Below, in pieces: positions 1-8,874 of a stretch of DNA of 64,000 nt. Location: the NCBI RefSeq assembly GCF_905220365.1, contig NC_061143.1:1-64000 (forward strand). Reading direction: 5' to 3'. The number at the start of each line of letters is the position of its first letter. Within the stretch, counting starts at the first letter, position 1. Origin of the DNA: Vanessa cardui. Taxonomy: Eukaryota; Arthropoda; Insecta; Lepidoptera; Nymphalidae. The position numbers and the translations under genes were made by a program. The notes beneath the pieces were generated by a model that had not been told where the DNA came from, ran no database searches, and worked only from the letters and a program-made list of their open reading frames with translations.

Positions 1-1278
1 TTTTGTCGCCGTCGCCTTCTTGGGCGGTTTCGGGTTCGGCGGCTGCCGAACAACAGTCGCCCAAGACACAGAAGAGCTGCCCGGCTTCGGAGTTGGCGCG
101 GGGGCAGTCTTCGCCGCAGCCGCTGCCGCCTCCTGGGCAGCCATGCTGGGGCGCTTGGACTTCTTTTTGGTCGTAGTCGAGGCCGTCTTCGTGCTGCCAC
201 CCTTATCCGCGGCCTTGGCGGCGGACGGCACGGGTGGTGCCAGCGGTGTCTTGGCAGCAGGGACCGTAGTCTGCGCTGCTCGGCTCTGCTCTGCTCTGCG
301 GTCCGCGGCCAGCGGAGGTCGCAGCCGAGGCTCCGGAAGGAGGCGCCGCTCAATGCCCTCCATCCGGGCGTTCAGCATATTGCTGAACTGCTCCCGGCTG
401 CTCCTCAACGCTTCCTCCATGATGCGTTTTAGGTTTTCTTCGCTGGGTTGTGGCGGCTTTTTACGCATATCGGCCACTTCCCGTCTAAGTTCCGCCAACT
501 GGCCGGAAAGCTTTGCATTAGCAGCTTCCAGCCGGGCCACTTCCTCCGACATGGTCAGGGCTCTGAGTTCCGCCACCGCACCTTTGATGGTGTCAGCGGC
601 AGTCTTCAGGGCCCTGACGAAGGTACCCTTCAGATTGCCAGACTTGTTGGCAACCTGAAGTACCACGTCCAACGCCTCTTTTACTGTATTATCCAGTGCA
701 GCAGACGTCTTTTGAGCATCCTCATTGGTCACGTCCATGTGACGACTCCGATTACGAGCCGCTCTCTCTTCTAAATTCACTTTTGCCGCTTCAGTGTAAG
801 CGGCCAGGGCGTCTTCGGTCTCGAAGCGGTCCTCTCTGGCCTTCGTTTTCGCCGCACGGAGTTCCGCTTGAGACTTGCCCAAGCCCACGTATTTACCGTG
901 AGTGGGCGGCCGGCCTCGCCCTCTCTTGTTTGCGGGTTTAAGCCACCTCGCTGAGTCCGAGTTTTCACTCAGCTGCACGCTCACGTCACTTTCGGAGCCA
1001 GAGCAGCTATCCTCAGCGTGTGTCCGCTTTTCGCCCTTCCGCCGCGCATTTGTATCTTCCTTGTTTGGGGAATCGAGTGATTCCACCGTCCGCATACTGC
1101 AGACCGACGAGTCCGACTCGGAGAGTCGTTCAGGTCGGCCAGTAGGTCCCTCCTTCGTGTTTTGGTTTCCGGTTCCAGCGCACGCCACCGGGGCGCACAC
1201 CTCCACCACCATGTCGTCGTGTTCCGAGCTTAAGGAGCTCGGAGTCCTTTTAGGGTTTTTATTTTTGTTCACTTCCAT
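1..1278 (-). CDS. A0 ORF1, Gag-like protein, N-terminal 426 codons
   Basis: Open from ATG at 1278 to the window edge with no internal stop. An in-frame TAA at 1282-1284 lies just upstream, so this start is secure. The protein begins MEVNKNKNPKRTPSS, which differs from the MSA(S/T) start of the other elements. It then aligns with A1 ORF1: an ERLSES motif, an AT-hook-like KRGRGRPPTHG, the EDALAAYTEAAK helix, a coiled coil (EVARLEAANAKLSGQLAELR) and a Lys/Ala/Pro-rich linker. The RRM-like region and CCHC knuckles expected at the C-terminus are outside the window. Expected role is binding the element RNA and guiding it to telomeres, by analogy with SART1 and TRAS1 ORF1 proteins; that role is inferred. 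Confidence 0.85.
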   Translation of the reverse strand, partial: MEVNKNKNPKRTPSSLSSEHDDMVVEVCAPVACAGTGNQNTKEGPTGRPERLSESDSSVCSMRTVESLDSPNKEDTNARRKGEKRTHAEDSCSGSESDVSVQLSENSDSARWLKPANKRGRGRPPTHGKYVGLGKSQAELRAAKTKAREDRFETEDALAAYTEAAKVNLEERAARNRSRHMDVTNEDAQKTSAALDNTVKEALDVVLQVANKSGNLKGTFVRALKTAADTIKGAVAELRALTMSEEVARLEAANAKLSGQLAELRREVADMRKKPPQPSEENLKRIMEEALRSSREQFSNMLNARMEGIERRLLPEPRLRPPLAADRRAEQSRAAQTTVPAAKTPLAPPVPSAAKAADKGGSTKTASTTTKKKSKRPSMAAQEAAAAAAKTAPAPTPKPGSSSVSWATVVRQPPNPKPPKKATATK

Positions 1279-1882
1279 AACTTATCCCACGAGCATGGGG
1301 GAAGTGACGGTCCGCCCAGGTGGTGCCCCCTGTACCTGGGTAAGCCTCGCGTAACTCGTCAAGGGTGTCGGCCGGTGCCCTGACGAGGATCGCGGTCGCG
1401 ACTGAACATCCCATCAGCCATGCATCCCCTCGTGCCGCGTCGCCACTTGGGATTCGGGGTGATTTTTATAGAGGTTGTCTTCCTCACGGTCCGGCCGGTT
1501 AAGGCAAGACCCGCGGTCCCGCTCGAAGCCGCGAGACGTGTTCCACGACACCTCACCAGCGGGATTACGCGTTCCTCCTTCGGTCTCCGAGGTCAATAAA
1601 CCCCGGAGACAAAACATAAAACATGTTATAGACGCCACAAACAAATTTTTAACAAATTACACAACTATTTACAAGCAACGAATGACAAAACAACAACACC
1701 AAACGTCACAAACACTCCCCTTTGCCACGAAGCCGCTCACACAGTCCACTCTGCTAATCAGAGAAGTACCAGGAGCGGTCCGTGACATACCCTCCCCGTC
1801 AGTCTTAGCCGTTGCCGACGACAAAAGATCGTCGACACCGTTGCCCAGGGTGCGCCACGAGGAGGCGACTGACATGCACCCC
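1279..1882 (-). promoter_or_regulatory. A0 5' UTR
   Basis: No conserved coding potential. The outer 45 nt or so match all other elements. A hairpin CTCTG-ctaat-CAGAG lies near 1757-1771, and CGACGA/TCGTCG replaces the longer GGCCGGC hairpin found at the same place in A1 and B copies. Near 1450-1493 it shares a block (GGGATTCGGGGT, GAGGTTGTCTTCCTC) with B 5' UTRs rather than with A1. R1-clade 5' UTRs often carry internal promoters; no specific promoter motif could be assigned here. Confidence 0.55.
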
Positions 1883-1949
1883 AACCTAACCTAACCTAAC
1901 CTAACCTAACCTAACCTAACCTAACCTAACCTAACCTAACCTAACCTAA

Positions 1950-1951
<2 letters not shown>
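1883..1951 (+). repeat. Telomeric (CCTAA)n tract
   Basis: About 14 perfect CCTAA units between the 5' end of A0 and the poly(A) tail of A1. Confidence 0.98.
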
Positions 1952-2027
<76 letters not shown>

Positions 2028-2028
<1 letters not shown>

Positions 2029-2488
2029 TTTTACTAGGAGGAAATGCATTTACGCATTCCGCCCGGCCGAAGGGGGACCGGGACGGATATGTGGGACTCC
2101 CGGGGCAGAAGGCCCCGTCCTACCCACTAAAACCTCCTAGGATTTCCGCCTTCACCGCAAGGCGGCAGGGCTACGGGAACGCACGTGGCTCACCACCGCG
2201 GCCCTGCCAGCGGTCGTCGCTGTAAATGGGCGACTCATCTCGAGAGCGTGCCAGGATGTTGCGGCACGCTTCCGTCTCCGCCTCCGTCAGAACCGTGACG
2301 GACTCCCCCGAGTCCGCCACTGGAGGCTGGGCGAAGGCAGCGGATGTAAAGTTCCGCTGCCGACTACGTTGCGTCAATTCAAAAACAGGGCCATGCGGCA
2401 GCAGATGTAAAGGTCCGCTGCCGATAGCACTGTGTCACGTCCGGGTTGTGCGGCGGCGGATGTAAAGGTCCGCCGCCGCTGTGTCAAA
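2028..2488 (-). other. A1 3' UTR with three repeated hairpins and a terminal fold
   Basis: Three related stem-loops lie at 2336-2361, 2396-2423 and 2451-2478. Each has a 9-10-bp GC-rich stem (for example CGGCGGCGGA/TCCGCCGCCG) and an 8-nt loop TGTAAAGG or TGTAAAGT on the + strand. Closer to the tail, CTAGGAGG (2034-2041) can pair with CCTCCTAG (2133-2140), enclosing a small hairpin ATGC-ATTTAC-GCAT (2044-2057). In non-LTR elements, 3'-UTR folds are often what the RT recognises; that role is inferred here. Confidence 0.75.
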
Positions 2489-5400
2489 TCAAGGTAACCG
2501 GCCAAGATGGTCGCGGCGCCGCCGACCGGGTCTCCGTCGGCGCAGCGGGAGGGAGTTGGGATCGTCCTCCCGCTGTCGCTCCGCCTTCTCCTTGGCGGAC
2601 ATTACGACCTCGCTGAAGGTGCGTAATGCCGCCCACGCCTCTTCACTCGCGACCATCTTTCTGATGAGGGCCGGAAGCGACACGTCTAATCCGATGACCG
2701 TGGACAAGGCTGCGCGAGGCTCCGCCCAGGCTGGGCACTCTGCGCGCGTGTGCTCGGCCGTGTCCACGGCTTCGTTGCCACAGTGGTGGCACGTCGGTGC
2801 AGGCTCTCTGCCGACCACGTCACACAGGTATTTACTAAAACACCCGTGGCCGGTCAGGAGCTGCGTCAGGTGGTAGGAGAGTGGGCCGTGTTTGCGCTCG
2901 ACCCACTCTCTCAAAACAGGTCGTATGGCCGCCACGAGATCCCCACCGGCATCCGGAACTCGCAGCCGTTCCCTCCACCTCTCCAGGAGGCGATGTCGGG
3001 CTTCCTCCCTCCACCGCTGGACTTGGGGTGTGTTCCCGCCTGCTCTTGCCGCCTTGACCCGCCAGTAGACGCTCGAGTTGATCTCGGCCTCGAGGTCCCA
3101 TGGCGGGCTTCCGGACAGCAAGCCGGCCGCGGTGTATGACACCGTCCGGTACGCCCGAGCCGCCCTGAGCGCCATCGCCCGCTGCGGACGTCGCAGCGAG
3201 GCGACGTTGACGCGATTGCTCAGAGCGTCCGCCCATATTGGCGCACCGTAGAGTGCCATGGAGCGCACCACGCCGGAGTACAGACGCCTGCACGAACTCC
3301 CTGGTCCACCTACGTTGGGCAGAATCCGCCCAAGCGCTCCGGCTGCAGCCACCAGTCTCGGGGCCAAGCGCCGGAAGTGCTCCACGAACTTCCACCTGCC
3401 ATCGAGGACGAGTCCCAGGTACTTCATCGTCGACCCGATGGGGATGGAAGCTCCGCCGACCGTCAACACCATGCCCGGAGGTGGCGCGTTCCGAGGACCA
3501 TGAAAAGCAAGGGCCTCGGACTTGTGCAAGGCCACCTCGAGGCCCAGGGCACGGATGCGGTGGACCACATGTGCGACGCCGGCTGTGGCGAGGTAAGCCG
3601 CCTCCCGGTGGGTACTGCCGCGGGCCGACACGAGGGTGTCGTCAGCGTAACATGTGACGCTGACCCCCCGCAGGGTGGCCCCACGCAGCACCCAGTCATA
3701 CCCGATGTTCCACAGGAGAGGACCCAGTACAGAGCCCTGTGGAACACCGCAAGTCATGACCCTCCTTCCGAAACCGTCTTGTGTCGGGAATACCACCGCC
3801 CTGCCCGAAAAGTAATCGGCGATGGTTCGTCGGAGGTAGCCCGGCACATTGTGGTAGTGCAGAGCCTCCAGAATGACCTCCCAGGGCAGAGAGTTGAAGG
3901 CGTTGGCTATGTCCAACGAGACAGCCAACAAAACTCCACCCTGCATCACCTCCTCCTCTGCCATGTCCCTGACCCTGGCGATCGCGTCCAGCGTCGAGCG
4001 GCCGGGGCGGAAGCCATACTGCCGCTCGTTGAGGCCCGGCTCCATGCTGTCGACTAGGCGGACGGCGAGCACACGCTCGAAGAGCTTGCTCACCTCGTCG
4101 AGCAGCACGATTGGGCGGTAGGCCGACGGCTGATCGGGGGCCCGTCCCTCCTTGCGGATGAGTACGAGCTTACCCGTTTTCCACCTATGCGGAAACCTAC
4201 CTTGAGCCAGGCAGGCGGAGAAGAGCTGGCGAACGCTCTCACCCAAGGCATCCAATGCGATCGACAGGGCGCGTCCCGGTATCCCGTCAGGCCCGGGGGC
4301 TGTCCTTTTTGAGCGAAGCTTGTGGACGGCCGCGCACAGTTCCGCCTCGGTAACCGGGGGTGCCAGGTCTCGTTCGTCACTTCTGGGCCGTAGAGGGGCC
4401 ATCGACGGTGGGACGAACTCGCCGCGCTCAGGAAAGAGCACACTCAATACTCTCTCCAGAACGTGCGGGTGGAGGGTGCTAGAGAGCGGGGGAGTCCAGG
4501 GTCGGAGTTTTTGTCTCACGACCCGGTACGGTCTCCCCCATGGGTCGCTCTCCAGCGTCGCGAGCCATTCTCGCCACGCATCCTCTTTCGCCTGGGCTAT
4601 GGCCTTCTTGAGTTGATCGCAGGCGTCCCTGTAGGCGGTGTAAAAGGTCGCCTCCAGGTCGCGGTCACGCACACGCCTTCTCCTGCTCCTGGCGTACTGG
4701 CGGCGAGCCGCAACACAGGCTCTCCGCAGCTGGCGGAGTTCCGGCCGCCACCAATACACGCGGCGACGTGGAGCCTGAGGCTTGACTCTCGGCATCGCCA
4801 CATCGCAAATGCGAAACAGGGCTGCGCCGAGTTGGTCAGCCTCTCGGTCGACCTGCGCCACCGGCTCGGTGCCGGCGCACCAGGCCTCCACGATTGCCGC
4901 CTCTTTTGCCAACTGGCTATCGAGGCGGCCCAGGCTCCACCGCGGACCTTCTGTCCGCTCAACAGCGGGCCGGACGACTGGAACCGCGGAGACATCGAAT
5001 CGGATGTATCGATGATCCGATAGAGTCTCCACGGCCGTCTCCACCCTCCACTCTTGAACACGGCGGGCTAGGGCGATGGACGCGAACGTAACGTCCACGA
5101 TCGACTCGCCCTGCTGCCGCACGCACGTGCTCTCCGACCCACTGTTGATCACCGCGAGACCGAGCGAGACCGCCCACTCTTCCAGCGCCTCGCCTCTGGC
5201 GTCTGTCGCAGGGGAACCCCAAGCCGTAGATTTGGCGTTGAAGTCCCCCGCAACTAGCACCGGGTTAGGCGATGCTTGCCCAATCAGAGCCCCGACCTCG
5301 ACGAGCAGCTGTTCAAACTCCGCGAGACTCCGATTGGGCGAGGCGTAGACGCCCACGGTCACCACACTCCCGATCACCGCGACCACGAACCCTCTGCCCC

Positions 5401-5614
5401 TGACTACCCCTTCGATAGCAGGGGAACCAGCGACGGCAGGGGCGACGATTGCCACCACTCCTTCGTGGTCGGAGACCCAGTCGTCCCGTAAATGAACGAC
5501 GTAGGGCTCCGATACCACCGCAACGTCGATTTGCCACTCTGCCATGCTTTGGACTAGGAGGTCCTGAGCTCTGGCAGAGTGGTTTAAATTGGCCTGAAGA
5601 CAACGCAGAGCCAT
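2489..5614 (-). CDS. A1 ORF2, endonuclease-reverse transcriptase, 1041 aa
   Basis: Polyprotein for target-primed reverse transcription. Residues 1-210 form an APE-like endonuclease: N9/N11 in QANLN, E36 in SEPY, D124 and N126 in GDFN, D174, and D200-H201 in LSDH. The reverse transcriptase spans about 430-760: TAPGPDG (438-444), QYGFRPGRS (532-540), catalytic D568 in SLDIANAF, GVPQGS (623-628) and YADD (656-659). Near residue 950 a CCHC knuckle (C-x2-C-x9-H-x4-C) precedes the C-terminus. The ATG overlaps the ORF1 stop (TAATG), so translation probably depends on re-initiation. It carries one extra residue (DALSNRVNVAS) relative to A2 and A3, shared with A4. Length is normal for the R1 clade; no breaks seen. 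Confidence 0.93.
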   Translation of the reverse strand: MALRCLQANLNHSARAQDLLVQSMAEWQIDVAVVSEPYVVHLRDDWVSDHEGVVAIVAPAVAGSPAIEGVVRGRGFVVAVIGSVVTVGVYASPNRSLAEFEQLLVEVGALIGQASPNPVLVAGDFNAKSTAWGSPATDARGEALEEWAVSLGLAVINSGSESTCVRQQGESIVDVTFASIALARRVQEWRVETAVETLSDHRYIRFDVSAVPVVRPAVERTEGPRWSLGRLDSQLAKEAAIVEAWCAGTEPVAQVDREADQLGAALFRICDVAMPRVKPQAPRRRVYWWRPELRQLRRACVAARRQYARSRRRRVRDRDLEATFYTAYRDACDQLKKAIAQAKEDAWREWLATLESDPWGRPYRVVRQKLRPWTPPLSSTLHPHVLERVLSVLFPERGEFVPPSMAPLRPRSDERDLAPPVTEAELCAAVHKLRSKRTAPGPDGIPGRALSIALDALGESVRQLFSACLAQGRFPHRWKTGKLVLIRKEGRAPDQPSAYRPIVLLDEVSKLFERVLAVRLVDSMEPGLNERQYGFRPGRSTLDAIARVRDMAEEEVMQGGVLLAVSLDIANAFNSLPWEVILEALHYHNVPGYLRRTIADYFSGRAVVFPTQDGFGRRVMTCGVPQGSVLGPLLWNIGYDWVLRGATLRGVSVTCYADDTLVSARGSTHREAAYLATAGVAHVVHRIRALGLEVALHKSEALAFHGPRNAPPPGMVLTVGGASIPIGSTMKYLGLVLDGRWKFVEHFRRLAPRLVAAAGALGRILPNVGGPGSSCRRLYSGVVRSMALYGAPIWADALSNRVNVASLRRPQRAMALRAARAYRTVSYTAAGLLSGSPPWDLEAEINSSVYWRVKAARAGGNTPQVQRWREEARHRLLERWRERLRVPDAGGDLVAAIRPVLREWVERKHGPLSYHLTQLLTGHGCFSKYLCDVVGREPAPTCHHCGNEAVDTAEHTRAECPAWAEPRAALSTVIGLDVSLPALIRKMVASEEAWAALRTFSEVVMSAKEKAERQREDDPNSLPLRRRRPGRRRRDHLGRLP

Positions 5615-7869
5615 TAGTGCGATGTCTCCATTGGCTCCTCCACGGTCCGTTGGGACGCGGTGACGGGCCTCTTCGCCACCGTTCCTCTGGCTTTACCTCG
5701 CGCAGGGCGGGTTCTGTTCGTAGGACACGCCCTGCTGCCGATGGCATGCGCCGCCGGTTTGCCAGCCGCTGAGCATATGGCGCAGCTTGCTTCTGCGGCT
5801 GTACAATCTCGGGCCTTGTGGTCAGCCCGACCGCAGCGGAAGCACAGACGGCTGCGGTCGACGTCCCTGTCGCACTTGGCCCCCATGTGGCCTCCCTCGA
5901 GGCATTTGTAGCAGCGGAGCGGCCTCGGCTCGAGCAACAGCACCCGCGCCGAGATCCACCCCACTTTAACCCTGCCAGTTGCCAATATCTTTTTGGCCGC
6001 TGCGACTGGGCAGCTGAGCCACAGCGACCTGCAGCCGTTGGAGCCCCGAACGACCACGCCTGGCCTAATCGCTCCATCAGGGCAACCTCCTTCTGCGGCG
6101 ACCGCCGCCACTACTTCCTCCGCCGAGACCGCATCGTCCAGATCCATGACGCGTATCTCGACACATTTGGTAGGCCGATTGATCTGGACTTCGTCCTGAT
6201 CGAGGACCTCCCGGAGCTTGGCCGCTAGAGCGTCCGCCGCCTTCTCCGGTTCGTTCGTGCCCGGCGGCACTTCGAGCATCCTCGCCCCCGTGGCTGTTGT
6301 CCTGAAGCGCACGGAGGTGAGGCCGACCTCGCCGAGTTTGACACGGCTTTTGGCCTCAGCGAGAACGCTCTCGTACCTGACCCCTTTCTCCTCAGCACCG
6401 GGTTTCAGTGTGATCGTAATGACCGCGGTGCGAGGAGGGCGAAGCTTCCTTTGCCTAGGGGCTTTCTTCTTTCTCTTTGTTTCTTTCGCCGGGTTTTTGG
6501 GCGGCTTGTTCGGTTGTTTGCGAACAACGGCCGCCCATGACATTCCGGAACTGACCGGCTTCGACGGCGCTGGAGGGACAGTTGTGGTACCCGCAGCTGC
6601 TGCTGCTTCTTGAGCAGCCATACTGGGCTTTGTCCTCTTCTTTTTCCCCTTCTTTTTGGTGACTTTTGGTTGAGCTGTTTTAGAGCTCCCAGCTCTCTCT
6701 GTGTCCACAGCGGCGGGCGACTGCGATGGAGTCGTCACCCGTGCAGCTGTAACCGCAGTCTGCGTCGTCTTTCGGTCTGCGGCCAGCGGAGGTCGCAGCC
6801 GGGGCTCCGGGAGGAGGCGCCGCTCGATGCCCTCCATCCGGGCATTCAGCATGTTGCCGAACTGCTCCCGGCTGGAGCGCAGCGCCTCCTCCATTACGCG
6901 CTGGATGGTTGCCTCGTCCATACTCGCAGGCTGTGTGCGCATCTGGGCCACTTCTCTTCTTAGCTCGGCCAACTGGCCCGAGAGTTGCGTGTTCGCAGCC
7001 TCCAGCCGCGCCACCTCTTCTGTCACGGTCAGGGCTCTCAGATCCGCAACTGCACCTTTAATGGTGTCAGCGGCAGTCTTCAGAGCCCTGACGAAGGTGC
7101 CCTTCAGGTTGCCCGATTTGTCGGCAACCTGAAGCACCACGTCAAGCGCTTCCTGGACCTTCGCGTCTAAGGCGGCTGACGTCTTCGGGATATCGTTCTC
7201 GGTTATACCGATTGTTGGCGTGCGATTCCTCGAGCGAGCCGCCCTTTCCTCGATCGCCGCCTTGGCCGCTTCAGTGTATGCGGCCAGCGCATCCTCCGCT
7301 TCGTACCGCCGTTCTTTCTCCTTTTGGGAGCTGAGCTCAGCTTGTGATTTGCTGAGCCCGACGTATATCCCGTGAGTAGGCGGTCTGCCACGCCCTCTCT
7401 TACTCGAGGGCTTCAACCACCTACTCACTGACGACTCCGAGAGTTCTGTGTCGCTAAAATGCGCGCTCGCATCGCTCTCGGAGCCCGAGAAGCTGTCCGC
7501 CGTGCGGGACCGCTTCTCCCCTTTCCTTCGAGTGTCTCGTCCGGTTTGTGTGGGAGACGGGCCCGACTCGGAGAGTCGTTCCAGTCTCACCACTGGGATT
7601 TTCCGGGCAGTTTCCTGCACCTGTATTTTGCGCGCCATTGGGGCTTGCACTTCCACCTCCTTTGTACAACTTAAACTACTATTTACACCTAAATCTACTC
7701 CCACACTCTCCATCTCTGTATCCTTTATGCTCGCCAAATAGTCATCGTTAAAAAGCTGTAGTGCGACTTTGTCCCCTCCAGATTTCGATACGGGACTGTC
7801 CGACCCGTGAAGCGGGTCGGAGAGGGAGTGACACCCTCCTGGAGAATTAATATTATTAGTAGCACTCAT
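5614..7869 (-). CDS. A1 ORF1, Gag-like protein, 751 aa
   Basis: Nucleic-acid-binding partner of ORF2. From the N-terminus: conserved MSATNNINSPGG start; Ser/acidic-rich region (125-150); AT-hook-like KRGRGRPP (157-164); coiled coil about 280-312; Lys/Ala/Pro linker (365-480); two beta-alpha-rich segments about 480-560 and 567-650 that look RRM-like; three zinc knuckles, C653-C666 and C676-C689 (both C-x2-C-x4-H-x4-C) and C696-C715 (longer spacing). The frame stays open upstream to 7974, but this extension lacks a conserved frame across copies and is closed in A3, so I chose the MSAT start at 7869. The stop overlaps the ORF2 start. Confidence 0.9.
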   Translation of the reverse strand: MSATNNINSPGGCHSLSDPLHGSDSPVSKSGGDKVALQLFNDDYLASIKDTEMESVGVDLGVNSSLSCTKEVEVQAPMARKIQVQETARKIPVVRLERLSESGPSPTQTGRDTRRKGEKRSRTADSFSGSESDASAHFSDTELSESSVSRWLKPSSKRGRGRPPTHGIYVGLSKSQAELSSQKEKERRYEAEDALAAYTEAAKAAIEERAARSRNRTPTIGITENDIPKTSAALDAKVQEALDVVLQVADKSGNLKGTFVRALKTAADTIKGAVADLRALTVTEEVARLEAANTQLSGQLAELRREVAQMRTQPASMDEATIQRVMEEALRSSREQFGNMLNARMEGIERRLLPEPRLRPPLAADRKTTQTAVTAARVTTPSQSPAAVDTERAGSSKTAQPKVTKKKGKKKRTKPSMAAQEAAAAAGTTTVPPAPSKPVSSGMSWAAVVRKQPNKPPKNPAKETKRKKKAPRQRKLRPPRTAVITITLKPGAEEKGVRYESVLAEAKSRVKLGEVGLTSVRFRTTATGARMLEVPPGTNEPEKAADALAAKLREVLDQDEVQINRPTKCVEIRVMDLDDAVSAEEVVAAVAAEGGCPDGAIRPGVVVRGSNGCRSLWLSCPVAAAKKILATGRVKVGWISARVLLLEPRPLRCYKCLEGGHMGAKCDRDVDRSRLCFRCGRADHKARDCTAAEASCAICSAAGKPAAHAIGSRACPTNRTRPARGKARGTVAKRPVTASQRTVEEPMETSH

Positions 7870-8217
7870 ATTCAAAAAAGTTGCCGGGGCTGCCGGCGTG
7901 ACGCAGTCATGACCGGAATACCCTCCGGCCATGCATCCCATCGCGCTGCGTCGCCACTTAGGATTCGGGTACACAATAAAAAGAAAACACTATACAAAAG
8001 ACTATACACCTAAAATAAACTTATTATTACTACATACTTAAAATATATATACACTCCTTCGTTACCACGGGGCCGCCGGTCCACTCTGAAAACAGAGAAA
8101 GACCGGGAGCGACCCGTGGCATGCCCTCCGCGTCAGTCTTAGCCGTGGCCGGCGAGCAAGCTCAAGCCGGCCCCGTTGCCCAGGGTGCGCCACGAGGAGG
8201 CGACTGACATGCACCCC
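7870..8217 (-). promoter_or_regulatory. A1 5' UTR
   Basis: The outer 120 nt or so (about 8100-8217) are identical to B-family 5' ends, including the GGCCGGC-GAGC/GCTC-GCCGGCC hairpin (about 8151-8175) and a possible stem between the extreme 5' GGGTGC and a downstream GCACCC. The inner part is AT-rich (7970-8050). A CTCTG-aaaa-CAGAG hairpin lies at about 8082-8095. Upstream ATGs occur in GGGATGCATGG near 7935. Confidence 0.6.
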
Positions 8218-8521
8218 AACCTAACCTAACCTAACCTAACCTAACCTAACCTAACCTAACCTAACCTAACCTAACCTAACCTAACCTAACCTAACCTAAC
8301 CTAACCTAACCTAACCTAACCTAACCTAACCTAACCTAACCTAACCTAACCTAACCTAACCTAACCTAACCTAACCTAACCTAACCTAACCTAACCTAAC
8401 CTAACCTAACCTAACCTAACCTAACCTAACCTAACCTAACCTAACCTAACCTAACCTAACCTAACCTAACCTAACCTAACCTAACCTAACCTAACCTAAC
8501 CTAACCTAACCTAACCTAACC
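8218..8521 (+). repeat. Telomeric (CCTAA)n tract, longest in the window
   Basis: About 61 perfect CCTAA units with no substitutions seen. All other tracts are 4 to 69 bp, so this is by far the largest block of simple telomere sequence here. Confidence 0.99.
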
Positions 8522-8705
8522 TTTTTTTTTTTTTTTTTTTTTTTATGGTTGGGAAATCCATCATGGAGACCCTCCGCTCTGGGGGAAGAGCGAAGGGTAC
8601 TGTCAGACTCTTACTGACTAAAACCCAACCCGTGTCCTCCAATTGCCCATGTGTCGGAGGGGCGGGTATCGCCGAAGCATTCGTCGCACCCCTCCGACGG
8701 GCGTT

Positions 8706-8736
8706 GGCGCGCCTGATGTAAAGAGTCAGGCGCGCC
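8706..8736 (-). other. B1 3'-UTR hairpin, G-C stem variant
   Basis: 11-bp perfect stem GGCGCGCCTGA/TCAGGCGCGCC with a 9-nt loop TGTAAAGAG (+ strand). The loop core TGTAAAG matches the three hairpins of family A. Confidence 0.75.
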
Positions 8737-8874
8737 CCGTCAATCACTGCGGCTGTCCACCCGGCCGCAGGACTCCACTACGAGGCGCGCGTGCGGAACA
8801 CGACGCCGCCGCCTCGAGGCCTGTTGCTGGTCGGACGGCGAGACGCCCTGAGTCTGCCGTCCGCAGGCCACGCC

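Larger units (their letters stand above)
1..1882 (-). mobile_element. A0: partial SART-like non-LTR retrotransposon, divergent A subfamily
   Basis: The 5' part of an element whose 3' half lies beyond the left edge: a 604-bp 5' UTR and the first 426 codons of ORF1. Its 5' terminus (GGGGTGCATGTC in sense) abuts the telomere repeat exactly as in the other full copies. ORF1 is clearly related to A1-A3 but diverged, and the 5' UTR differs over most of its length, so this is a separate subfamily. Whether ORF2 is intact cannot be seen. Confidence 0.88.
1952..8217 (-). mobile_element. A1: full-length SART-like telomeric non-LTR retrotransposon
   Basis: 6.27 kb including a 76-nt poly(A) tail (1952-2027). 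Order in sense: 348-bp 5' UTR, ORF1, ORF2 (overlapping as TAATG), 461-bp 3' UTR, tail. Both ORFs are intact. The sense strand carries TTAGG repeats on both sides, the orientation of the SART group rather than TRAS, which sits in the CCTAA strand. No LTRs or terminal inverted repeats are present. Confidence 0.93.

Noticed and set aside
2171..2377. 68-codon ORF in the A 3' UTR
   Set aside because: Varies in length among copies and overlaps the hairpin region; more simply explained as structured UTR.
2336..2478. CRISPR-like regularly spaced repeats
   Set aside because: Only three imperfect palindromes, inside a retrotransposon 3' UTR of a eukaryote; they are hairpins, not a repeat-spacer array.
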